Under the pieces are notes generated by a model. The model searched no databases. It saw only the letters and a list, made by a program, of their open reading frames with translations, and was not told where the DNA came from. Below, piece by piece: positions 1 through 6,032 of a DNA stretch of 11,397 nucleotides. Position 1 is the first letter of the stretch; each line of letters opens with the position of its first letter. This DNA is from Deltaproteobacteria bacterium. Its GTDB lineage: Bacteria > Desulfobacterota > Binatia > Binatales > Binataceae. The stretch is from NCBI GenBank assembly GCA_027403435.1, contig DAHZDR010000298.1, positions 1-11,397 on the forward strand, given 5' to 3'. A program made the position numbers and the translations under genes.

Positions 1-1
1 G

Positions 2-265
2 CTCGAGGCCAAGCGCGAGGCGCTGCTCAAGCATGGGATCGACGTGACGCCGGTGGTCGATCACGAATGGTGCCGCTCGATATACTTCAAAGATCCCAAC
101 GGACTGCTGCTGGAATATTGCGCGACGGTGCGCGAGCTCAACGACGACGACAAGATTCTTAAGCATCGCGTGCAGCCGGGGCCGATGGTCAAGGATCCCG
201 AAGACGCAAAAAAAGTGATCGCGATGCTGATCGGACGGCGCGATTCGAACGCGCGGCCGGCCTGA
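2..265 (+). CDS. VOC (glyoxalase/dioxygenase-fold) family protein, C-terminal part
   Basis: This is the 3' end of a gene that starts before the window; 87 codons are visible in frame from base 2 to the TGA at 263-265. The segment DHEWCRSIYFKDPNGLLLEY (bases 59-118) has the usual last beta-hairpin of the vicinal oxygen chelate (VOC) fold: a His, then S-x-Y-F-x-D-P-N-G, then L-L-E-Y, whose Glu is normally a metal ligand. VOC enzymes include glyoxalase I, extradiol dioxygenases, fosfomycin-resistance enzymes and epimerases. The visible part cannot tell these apart. The frame runs a further 48 codons past the metal-ligand Glu and ends in a charged, probably helical tail. The nitroreductase gene follows 70 bp downstream on the same strand, so the two may be co-transcribed. 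Family assignment is good; substrate is unknown. Confidence 0.85.
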   Translation, partial: LEAKREALLKHGIDVTPVVDHEWCRSIYFKDPNGLLLEYCATVRELNDDDKILKHRVQPGPMVKDPEDAKKVIAMLIGRRDSNARPA

Positions 266-276
266 CGCACGCGTCA
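263..276. repeat. 14-bp inverted repeat over the VOC stop codon
   Basis: TGACGC and its exact reverse complement GCGTCA flank a 2-base AC centre. The left arm includes the TGA stop of the VOC gene. The site lies about 60 bp before the nitroreductase start, a suitable distance for an operator. It could also fold as a 5-bp hairpin with a CACG loop, but no T-tract follows. A chance palindrome in GC-rich DNA cannot be excluded. Confidence 0.35.
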
Positions 277-335
277 GATTACAGCGCCCGGCGGGTTCAC
301 ACGCAACCACGCAATACGGAGAACGGAATTTACCG

Positions 336-1022
336 ATGGCTGAAATAGGACTGTTCGAGGCAATGTACACGGCGCGGGCGATTCGGCGTATCAAGCCGGA
401 CCCGGTTCCCGACGAGATTATCGCGAAAGTGCTGGACGCCGCGATTCGCGCGCCTTCGGGCAGCAACGCGCAATCGTGGGTGTTTATTGTGGTCAAGGAC
501 GCCGAAAAGCGGAAAAAGCTGGGCGCCGTTTACAAGAAGGCCTCGGCGATTCTGAGCAAGCTCTACGAGGGCGCCAAACCGCCGCCGCATATGGACCCGG
601 CGAAATACGAACGCTGGTGGAAGACGGTGGTCGATCTTTTCGACCACATGGGCGACGCGCCGGTGCTGATCGTGCCCTGTCTGAAACAGTCGATATGGAC
701 GGGCGCGGCCAGCCTGCCCGACGATATCAAAGCGCGGATGGCGTCGGCGGGGCGAATCGCCGGCTCGAGCATCTATCCCGCCGTCCAGAATATTATTCTG
801 GCGTGCCGCGCCTTCGGCCTTGGCACCGTGCTGACGACGATTCACGCGTTCTTCGAGGACGAAGTGCGCGAAATTCTGAAGCTGCCGCCCGAGGTGCAAA
901 CGTACGCGCTGATGCCGGTGGGCTATCCCAAGGGTAAACACGGCCCGGTGACGCGCAAGCCGATCAATGAAGTGGCGTGCCTCGACGCTTATGGCAACGC
1001 CTGGACCGTAATGCCGAAGTAA
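336..1022 (+). CDS. Nitroreductase-family FMN-dependent oxidoreductase
   Basis: A 228-residue protein of the flavin-dependent nitroreductase superfamily, which reduces nitroaromatics, quinones, enones or other electrophiles with NAD(P)H and usually works as a cytosolic dimer. Visible family marks are the N-terminal FMN-phosphate-binding basic motif RAIRR (14-18), APSGSNAQSW (39-48), the helix SSIYPAVQNIILACRAFGLG (144-163) with Q151-N152 and GLGT (161-164), and GYPKG near the end (196-200), before the usual basic stretch. An insert at about residues 63-105, rich in Lys, Pro and Trp (KPPPHMDPAKYERWW), probably lies over the active site and may set substrate choice. The ATG start follows GGAG at 318-321, but the 14-base spacing is long, so the ribosome binding site is weak. 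A strong hairpin follows 24 bp after the stop. The family call is firm; the substrate is not known. Confidence 0.92.
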   Translation: MAEIGLFEAMYTARAIRRIKPDPVPDEIIAKVLDAAIRAPSGSNAQSWVFIVVKDAEKRKKLGAVYKKASAILSKLYEGAKPPPHMDPAKYERWWKTVVDLFDHMGDAPVLIVPCLKQSIWTGAASLPDDIKARMASAGRIAGSSIYPAVQNIILACRAFGLGTVLTTIHAFFEDEVREILKLPPEVQTYALMPVGYPKGKHGPVTRKPINEVACLDAYGNAWTVMPK

Positions 1023-1046
1023 TGGCGTAAATCCGCGTGGTTGAAA

Positions 1047-1078
1047 CGGGCGGGCCGCCGAAGCGGTCCGCCCGTTTT
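1047..1078. terminator. Bidirectional rho-independent terminator
   Basis: Bases 1047-1058 pair with 1063-1074 in a 12-bp G/C stem (one G-T wobble, G1054 with T1067) closed by a four-base loop. On the plus strand the stem is followed by TTTTGT, which fits termination of the nitroreductase transcript. On the minus strand the loop reads C(TTCG)G, the exceptionally stable UUCG tetraloop in RNA, and the stem is followed by TTTC, which fits termination of the converging dienelactone-hydrolase transcript. It lies between two convergent genes, 24 bp after one stop and 53 bp before the other, as expected for a shared terminator. Confidence 0.92.
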
Positions 1079-1131
1079 GTCTCGCGCCCGCGGCGTCAGT
1101 CCGATCCACCCAGCCGCGCGCCGCGACGCCG

Positions 1132-1857
1132 TTATCCCAGGTGCTGTTTGAAGAAGGCGACGGTTTTGGGCCACGCCTCCCGCGCATGCTCCGGATGGAA
1201 CGACGGACGCTCTTCGCACATAAAGCCATGGTCGGCGTCGGCGTAAAGAACGACCTCGGCGGGTTTGCCGGCTTGGTTGAGCGCGTCGCGGAATTTATCG
1301 ACCTCGGCCACGGGAATGAAGGCGTCCTTGCCGCCGAAAAACGCCAGCACGGGACCCTTGAGGTTGGCCGCGTGGTCGGTGGGAGCCTTGCCGCCCGGCT
1401 GGCCCGCGCGAGTCATCCCGCCGCCGTAGAAAGGCGCTGCGGCGTAAACGTCGGGATTATGCACGGCGGTGAGGAAGGCTATCCGGCCGCCCATACAGAA
1501 GCCGGTTGTGCCGAATTTCGGCTTCGCCTCCTTGAGCGTTTTTACGTAACCGATCGCGGCGGCCATATCGGCAACGATCTGATCGTCGGCCAGACTCTGC
1601 ATCAGCTTGATTGCGCCGGGCAGATTATCGTAGCCAACGACATTGTCCGGGTTGCGAAAATAAAGATTCGGAGAGATCGCGACGAAGCCCTCGGCGGCGA
1701 AGCGATCGGTGATATTGCGGATGTTCTGGTTGAGGCCGAACGCCTCCATCACGACCACCAGCGACGGATAGGGACCGCCCGCCGCGGGCCGCGCGAGATG
1801 GCAGGGCATCTTGCCGCCAACCGTGTCCACCATAACTTCCTGCTTTACTATTTCCAT
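1132..1857 (-). CDS. Dienelactone hydrolase family protein
   Basis: A 241-residue alpha/beta hydrolase of the dienelactone hydrolase (carboxymethylenebutenolidase) family, which opens the lactone ring of dienelactones in chlorocatechol breakdown; many members act on other esters or lactones. The catalytic set is complete: nucleophile Cys121 in GFCMGG (119-124), Asp178 in GGKDAF, His210 in DADHGF, and Glu38 in MEAFG, matching the Glu that holds the resting Cys in the known enzyme. There is no signal peptide, so it is probably cytosolic. The reading frame stays open upstream to 1956, but the extra 33 codons are Pro/Arg-rich and unlike the family. The ATG at 1857 has a perfect Shine-Dalgarno sequence, which fixes the start. 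The gene diverges from the rhomboid gene and ends at the shared terminator. Nearby VOC and nitroreductase genes suggest aromatic or xenobiotic metabolism, but the natural substrate is unknown. Confidence 0.93.
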   Translation of the reverse strand: MEIVKQEVMVDTVGGKMPCHLARPAAGGPYPSLVVVMEAFGLNQNIRNITDRFAAEGFVAISPNLYFRNPDNVVGYDNLPGAIKLMQSLADDQIVADMAAAIGYVKTLKEAKPKFGTTGFCMGGRIAFLTAVHNPDVYAAAPFYGGGMTRAGQPGGKAPTDHAANLKGPVLAFFGGKDAFIPVAEVDKFRDALNQAGKPAEVVLYADADHGFMCEERPSFHPEHAREAWPKTVAFFKQHLG

Positions 1858-1859
1858 CG

Positions 1860-1867
1860 TCACCTCC
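1860..1867 (-). promoter_or_regulatory. Strong Shine-Dalgarno of the dienelactone hydrolase gene
   Basis: On the minus strand this reads GGAGGTGA, an eight-base match to the 16S rRNA 3' end (anti-Shine-Dalgarno TCACCTCC). The GGAGG core is 5 bases before the ATG at 1857. It is the strongest ribosome binding site in the window, predicts high expression, and rules out the longer open frame as the true start. Confidence 0.88.
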
Positions 1868-1992
1868 CTCGGATACGGACCGTCACGGGGCGTCCGTTCG
1901 GGAAATTCACGAGGCCGGGGCGGCCGCGGATCGCCGCGAACGGCGGGCGCGGCCACGTCCGCTCATGCGGTGTTCTTTCGCATGAATCGCGG

Positions 1993-2008
1993 GCGCGCTC
2001 AAGCGCGC
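1993..2008. repeat. 16-bp palindrome in the divergent promoter region
   Basis: GCGCGCT and AGCGCGC flank a CA centre, within the 214-bp spacer (1858-2071) between the divergent dienelactone hydrolase and rhomboid genes. It could be an operator for either gene, but the all-G/C arms make chance likely. The rest of the spacer shows no convincing sigma-70 promoter; the only A/T-rich island is TACTATACC at 2041-2049, which could serve as a -10 element for the rhomboid gene, though no good -35 box is seen at the right distance. Confidence 0.25.
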
Positions 2009-2071
2009 GGCGTCGGTTCGCCCGGACGCGGCGGCGCCGCTACTATACCGGACGCCACCCGGCGCCGACGC

Positions 2072-2758
2072 ATGATTCCCCTGCGCAACAGCGAATCGAC
2101 ACGGCGCCTGACGCCGATCAATACCGCGCTAATCGCGGCGAATCTGGCGGTGTTCGCGTATGAGATGCGGCTGGGAAGCGGCGCGCGGGCCTTGCTCGGA
2201 CGCTACGCGATGACGCCGGCGGCGATCCTCGGAGCGCGCACGGCGACTGGCGAGGCGCGCGCGCTGGCGACCCTGGTCACCTCCATGTTCCTGCACGGCG
2301 GCGTGCTCCATGTGCTTGGCAACATGCTCTATCTGTTCATTTTCGGCCCGGCGGTCGAGGATCGGACGGGGGCGCGGCGCTATGCGATCTTTTATTTCGC
2401 GGCGGGAATCGCGGCCGGCCTGGCGATGATCGCGATGGCCCCGGATTCACGCGTCGGCGTAATCGGCGCGAGCGGCGCGATCGCGGGCGTGCTGGGCGCG
2501 TATTTCGTGCTCTATCCGCGGGCGCGGATCATGACGATTCTGCCGCTCGGCTTCTTTATCTGGACGCCGGAAATTCCGGCGGTGATTTATTTGCTGGCGT
2601 GGTTCGCGGCGCAGCTTTACGCGGGAATCGCGGCGGGCGCGCAAGGGCCGCTGGTGGGTGGAGTGGCGTGGTGGGCGCACGTCGGCGGCTTCCTGTTTGG
2701 CGTCGCGATCGGACCGTTCGCGGCGCGCGGCAAGCCTCGGCGCGGCCGCCGCCGCTAG
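2072..2758 (+). CDS. Rhomboid family intramembrane serine protease
   Basis: A 228-residue polytopic membrane protein that cleaves transmembrane substrates inside the bilayer. The Ser-His dyad is visible: Ser134 in GASGA (132-136) and His203 in WAHVGGFLFG (201-210). H80-V-L-G-N84 matches the His-Asn oxyanion motif of bacterial rhomboids (H150 and N154 in E. coli GlpG). About six hydrophobic segments can be drawn: roughly 15-31, 68-92, 104-122, 130-148, 167-188 and 195-216. A short positively charged tail (KPRRGRRR) ends the protein and should stay in the cytoplasm. The start MIPLRN is typical of this subgroup. The frame is open further upstream, including an ATG at 1982, but that would add 30 Arg/Gly-rich residues with no family likeness. 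Neither start has a clear ribosome binding site. Substrates are unknown. dnaB follows 143 bp later on the same strand. Confidence 0.92.
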   Translation: MIPLRNSESTRRLTPINTALIAANLAVFAYEMRLGSGARALLGRYAMTPAAILGARTATGEARALATLVTSMFLHGGVLHVLGNMLYLFIFGPAVEDRTGARRYAIFYFAAGIAAGLAMIAMAPDSRVGVIGASGAIAGVLGAYFVLYPRARIMTILPLGFFIWTPEIPAVIYLLAWFAAQLYAGIAAGAQGPLVGGVAWWAHVGGFLFGVAIGPFAARGKPRRGRRR

Positions 2759-2760
2759 CC

Positions 2761-2778
2761 TGTGGACAGTGTGGATTT
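2761..2778 (+). promoter_or_regulatory. Two adjacent DnaA-box-like 9-mers upstream of dnaB
   Basis: TGTGGACAG (2761-2769) is followed directly by TGTGGATTT (2770-2778). Both share TGTGGA and match the DnaA box complement TGTGNATAA at seven of nine positions. They lie just after the rhomboid stop and about 125 bp before dnaB, where DnaA could in principle influence dnaB transcription. Neither is a consensus box and no A/T-rich unwinding region is nearby, so this is unlikely to be an origin. Confidence 0.25.
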
Positions 2779-2858
2779 TTGGCGCGCCGCGGCGGGTCCG
2801 CAGCGTGAATCGGCTTGCGGCGGCGATCCTCCGCGCGGATACTTTGATCCGACGCAAC

Positions 2859-2876
2859 GGTCCGCTTCGCCGGACC
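2859..2876 (+). repeat. Hairpin in the dnaB leader
   Basis: GGTCCG (2859-2864) and CGGACC (2871-2876) are perfect inverted repeats around a six-base loop CTTCGC, 25 bp before the dnaB start. No T-tract follows, so it is not a simple terminator. It could be an operator or a leader-RNA structure, or it could be chance. Confidence 0.3.
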
Positions 2877-2901
2877 AAATCAGACGCGGTGGTGGGTACA
2901 G

Positions 2902-4278
2902 GTGGCGGCGGCGGACGACATTTTCAAACGCGTTCCACCCCAGAATATCGAGGCCGAACAATCGGTGCTCGGCGCGATTCTGCTCGATAACGAAGGGATC
3001 AACGTCGCGCTGGAGGCGCTCGGCGCCGACGATTTCTACCGCGAGACGCATCGCGAAATCTTCCGCGCGATGACCGATCTCACCGAACATAACCGGCCGG
3101 TTGACGCGATTACGCTGAGCGAGGCGCTGCGGGTTCGAGGCGCGCTGGAGGCGGTCGGCGGCGCGGCCTATATCGCGGAGTTGGCGGCGTGCGTGCCGAC
3201 CGCGGCCAACGTCGGCCATTACGCGCGGATCGTGCGCGAGAAATCCGTCTTGCGCGCGCTCGCCTCGACCGCGACCGAAATCGCCTCGGGCGCGTACGAC
3301 GCGCCGTCCAACGTCGAGGAGTTCCTCGACGGCGCCGAGCATCGCATCTTCGAAATTTCCGAGCGGCGCATCCGTCAGTCGTTCCATCCCATGAGCGAGC
3401 TGACGCGCGAATCGCTCAAAATGATCGAGCGGCTGTACGAGAACAAGGAGCTGGTGACGGGCGTGCCGACCGGCTTCACCGATCTCGATCGGCTGACGGC
3501 GGGCTTGCAGCCGGCGGACCTGATCATTATCGCGGCGCGGCCGAGCATGGGCAAAACCGCGCTGGCGCTGAATATCTGCGCGCACGCCGCGCTCGACGCC
3601 GACCCGCACGTGGGCGTCGCGTTTTTCTCGCTCGAAATGTCCAAGGAACAGCTCGTGCTGCGGATGCTCTGCTCGGAGGCGCGCGTGGACAGTTCGAAGG
3701 CGCGCGCGGGCTTTCTGAGCGGCCGCGATTTCCCAAAGCTGGCGGAAGCGGCTGCGCGGCTGGCCGAAGCGCCGATTTTTATCGACGACAGTTCGGACAC
3801 GTCGCCAATCGTGCTGAAAGCGAAATGCCGGCGGCTGATGCGCGAGCGCAACTCGCGGCTGGGTCTGGTGATCGTCGATTACCTGCAACTGATGCGGTCG
3901 TCGCGGCCGGGCGAATCGCGCGAAAAGGAAATCGCCGAAATTTCGCGCTCGCTCAAGGCTCTCGCCAAGGAGCTGAAAGTCCCGGTGATCGCGCTGTCGC
4001 AGCTCAACCGGCAGGTCGAAACGCGCCCCGACCGCCGTCCGCTGCTCGCCGATCTCCGCGAATCGGGCGCGATCGAGCAGGACGCGGACGTCATCGCCTT
4101 CATCTACCGCGACGAGATGTATCATCGCGACAGCAAGGAACCGGGCGTCGCCGAAGTGATTATCGCCAAGCAGCGCAACGGCCCCACCGACACCGCCAAA
4201 CTCACCTATCTGAGCCAGTACACGCGCTTCGAGAACTACGCGCCCGAAGCCGGCTTCTTCGAGGAAAACGAGGGCTGA
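2902..4278 (+). CDS. dnaB: Replicative DNA helicase DnaB
   Basis: A 458-residue replicative helicase, the hexameric 5'-3' ring motor of the replication fork, which recruits DnaG primase through its N-terminal domain. Residues 10-110 form the N-terminal helical domain (PPQNIEAEQSVLGAIL at 12-27). A linker (about 150-185) leads to the RecA-like motor: Walker A ARPSMGKT (212-219, Lys218), SLEMS (243-247, Glu245), Walker B LVIVDYLQL (322-330, Asp326), SQLNR (366-370), the DLRESGAIEQDAD block (384-396) and QRNGPTD (424-430). Length matches the family, and no intein interrupts the motor, although dnaB is a frequent intein site. The GTG start is preceded by a GGTGGTGGG purine-rich stretch at 2889-2897. 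The usual partners rpsF, rpsR and rplI are not upstream; a rhomboid gene is there instead. The MBL-fold gene follows 76 bp downstream, possibly co-transcribed. Identification is certain. Confidence 0.98.
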   Translation: MAAADDIFKRVPPQNIEAEQSVLGAILLDNEGINVALEALGADDFYRETHREIFRAMTDLTEHNRPVDAITLSEALRVRGALEAVGGAAYIAELAACVPTAANVGHYARIVREKSVLRALASTATEIASGAYDAPSNVEEFLDGAEHRIFEISERRIRQSFHPMSELTRESLKMIERLYENKELVTGVPTGFTDLDRLTAGLQPADLIIIAARPSMGKTALALNICAHAALDADPHVGVAFFSLEMSKEQLVLRMLCSEARVDSSKARAGFLSGRDFPKLAEAAARLAEAPIFIDDSSDTSPIVLKAKCRRLMRERNSRLGLVIVDYLQLMRSSRPGESREKEIAEISRSLKALAKELKVPVIALSQLNRQVETRPDRRPLLADLRESGAIEQDADVIAFIYRDEMYHRDSKEPGVAEVIIAKQRNGPTDTAKLTYLSQYTRFENYAPEAGFFEENEG

Positions 4279-4354
4279 GGTCCGCGCCGGGTTTGCGGCG
4301 GCGGCGCGATTCGCGATAGCTTCGCACGAGATTTTCACCGCGCGGAGGCCGCCC

Positions 4355-5206
4355 ATGAATCAATGGCGTATCGGAGATGTGGTTATCAACCGCTTCGTCG
4401 AGATGGAAACGCTCTCGAAGGCCACTTTCGTTCTGCCCGACGCCACGCCCGAGAACGTACGGCGTGAAGCGGACGCGCTGATGCCGCATTTTTGCGACGA
4501 GAACGGCCGCGTCCGGATGAGTATCCACGCGCTCACGCTCGAATCGAAAGGCAAGCGCATCGTCGTCGACACCTGTATCGGCAACGACAAGCACCGGGGC
4601 TTCGAGGGCTGGAACCAGCTCCATACGAATTTCCTGAGCGATCTCGAAAAGGGCGGTTTTCCGCCGGATTCGTTCGATTACGTAATCTGCACGCATCTGC
4701 ACGTCGATCACGTCGGCTGGAACACGCGGCTGGTCGGCGCGCGCTGGGTCCCGACCTTCACGCGCGCGCGTTACCTGTTTGGCCGCGAGGAATGGAAACA
4801 CTGGTCGGCCGAGCAGGACCGCTTCATCAAAGATCCAATCGACGATTCGGTGCGGCCGATCGTCGATGCGGGCTTGGCCGATCTGGTCGATGAAGGCCAT
4901 CGCGTAACCGACGAAATCTGGCTCGAACCGACTCCCGGGCACACCCCCGGCCATTTCAGCGTGCGGATTTCCTCACGCGGCGAAGAGGCGGTAATCACCG
5001 GCGACCTGATGCACCATCCGATTCAGTGCATCCATCCGCAATGGAACTGCGGCTTCGACGCCATTCCCGAACTTGCGCGAAGCACGCGGCGCGCGTTTCT
5101 GGAGCGCTACGCCGACCGTCCGGTGACCGTCTTCGGCACGCATTTCGCGTCGCCCTCCTGCGGCCGGATCGTGAAAAATGGCGCGGTCTGGCGCTTCCAG
5201 GTGTGA
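4355..5206 (+). CDS. MBL-fold metallohydrolase (lactonase/organophosphate-hydrolase-like)
   Basis: A 283-residue metallo-beta-lactamase-fold hydrolase with a full dinuclear metal site: HLHVDH (His114, His116, Asp118, His119), His196 in TPGHTPGH (193-200), Asp217 in GDLMHH and His263 in GTHFASP. The first strand (MNQWRIGDVVINRF) and the GDLMHHPIQ loop resemble the MBL branch that includes AiiA-type N-acyl-homoserine-lactone lactonases and methyl parathion hydrolase. Lactonase or ester hydrolase activity is therefore possible but not shown; many members of this branch have no known substrate. There is no signal peptide, so it is probably cytosolic. The ATG has a good ribosome binding site, GGAGG at 4344-4348, six bases upstream. 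It follows dnaB by 76 bp and converges on scpB, with just 16 bp between stops and no obvious terminator there. Fold and metal site are certain; function is open. Confidence 0.93.
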   Translation: MNQWRIGDVVINRFVEMETLSKATFVLPDATPENVRREADALMPHFCDENGRVRMSIHALTLESKGKRIVVDTCIGNDKHRGFEGWNQLHTNFLSDLEKGGFPPDSFDYVICTHLHVDHVGWNTRLVGARWVPTFTRARYLFGREEWKHWSAEQDRFIKDPIDDSVRPIVDAGLADLVDEGHRVTDEIWLEPTPGHTPGHFSVRISSRGEEAVITGDLMHHPIQCIHPQWNCGFDAIPELARSTRRAFLERYADRPVTVFGTHFASPSCGRIVKNGAVWRFQV

Positions 5207-5222
5207 GCGCTATCGCGCCGGG

Positions 5223-6017
5223 CTAGTTCGAGTCGCCAGTTTCCGGATCGGCTTCGGGCGCGGCTTGAACCTCGGAATCGGCTTCGCCGGCCAGCGCCGC
5301 GGATGGCTCCGAAGCTTCGCTCGCCGCCGCCGGCTCGTCTGGCGCGGCGCCGGACGCGGCGGATTCCGGCGTTTCGGACGGGACTGGCGGCGACTCGGCG
5401 TCGGATGCGGTCAAAGCCCCGATTTCGCCGGCCGCCGCTGTATCGTGCGGCGGCGCGTCCAGGTCAAGCAGCCGCGCGTCTTCACGCGGCAATTCGATTT
5501 CGCGGAACTCCTCCAGATCGGGCAGACTCGCAAGGTCTTTCAGACCAAATAGTTCGAGAAATTCGGGCGTGGTGGCGTAAACGAGTGGACGGCCTGGGGC
5601 CTCCTTGCGGCCGGCGATTTTGATCAGGCCGCGTTCGAGCAACGTATCGATCACGCCGCCGCAATCGACGCCGCGCAACTGCTCGATCTCCGGCCGCGTG
5701 ATCGGCTGGCGATAGGCGACGATCGCGACCGTCTCCATCAGCGGACGGCTGAGGCGCGGCGGTTTCGCCGCGAGCAGCCGGCGCACGTAGGCGGCATGCT
5801 CGCGCGGAGTGCGAAGCTGGTAGCCGCCGGCGACCTCTTCAAGCGCGACGCCGCGGCTGGCGGCGGCGTACGCCGCCGCCAGCTCGCCCAGCGCGCGGCG
5901 GATATCGTCGCGCGGGACGGTTTCGAGCGCCGACGCCAACTGCGCGAGCGTCACCGGTTCGCCGGCCGCGAACAAAAGACTTTCCAGAATCGCCTTTAGC
6001 CGTTCCTCTTCCACCAC
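5223..6017 (-). CDS. scpB: Segregation and condensation protein ScpB, with acidic C-terminal tail
   Basis: A 264-residue ScpB, the winged-helix (kite) subunit that dimerises and binds ScpA to complete the bacterial Smc condensin complex, which compacts and helps segregate the chromosome. The first winged helix spans about 1-80 (SLLFAAGEPVTLAQLA at 13-28) and the second 85-165, with the diagnostic ETVAIVAYRQPITRPEIEQL (95-114), the LIKIAGRKEAPGRPLVYATT block (131-150) and PEFLELFGL. The last 82 residues (183-264) are Ala/Pro/Ser-rich with 19 acidic residues and no Lys or Arg, so probably disordered; most ScpB proteins end nearer 180-200. Two GTG codons in tandem (6017 and 6014) can both start the gene, and no clear Shine-Dalgarno is seen. 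It lies 15 bp after scpA and is the last gene of the visible operon. Confidence 0.95.
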   Translation of the reverse strand: MVEEERLKAILESLLFAAGEPVTLAQLASALETVPRDDIRRALGELAAAYAAASRGVALEEVAGGYQLRTPREHAAYVRRLLAAKPPRLSRPLMETVAIVAYRQPITRPEIEQLRGVDCGGVIDTLLERGLIKIAGRKEAPGRPLVYATTPEFLELFGLKDLASLPDLEEFREIELPREDARLLDLDAPPHDTAAAGEIGALTASDAESPPVPSETPESAASGAAPDEPAAASEASEPSAALAGEADSEVQAAPEADPETGDSN

Positions 6018-6032
6018 GTCGCGCGGGCCCGG

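Noticed and set aside
330..1229. A 299-codon minus-strand open frame opposite the nitroreductase
   Set aside because: The translation is Arg/His-rich with no domain, it runs through the terminator hairpin and into the start of the opposite gene, and the plus-strand frame has clear FMN-binding motifs.
1858..1956. N-terminal extension of the dienelactone hydrolase
   Set aside because: The added residues are Pro/Arg-rich and unlike the family, and the perfect GGAGGTGA at 1860-1867 supports the ATG at 1857.
1141..2163. A 340-codon plus-strand open frame opposite the dienelactone hydrolase
   Set aside because: It is antisense to a gene with a complete catalytic triad and a perfect Shine-Dalgarno, and its own product shows no family features.
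2759..2901. A replication origin before dnaB
   Set aside because: There are only two imperfect DnaA-like boxes, no A/T-rich unwinding stretch, and no dnaA, dnaN or gidA nearby.
4283..4308. Possible terminator after dnaB (CGCGCCG and CGGCGCG arms with a 12-base loop)
   Set aside because: The loop is large, no T-tract follows, and such arms are common in this base composition.
2755..4356. A 533-codon minus-strand open frame across dnaB
   Set aside because: It is a shadow of dnaB with Arg-rich, motif-free translation and starts and stops outside the gene by chance.
5207..5222. Possible terminator between the convergent MBL and scpB stops
   Set aside because: The 16-bp gap has only a GCGC-TATC-GCGC mini-dyad and no T-run on either strand.
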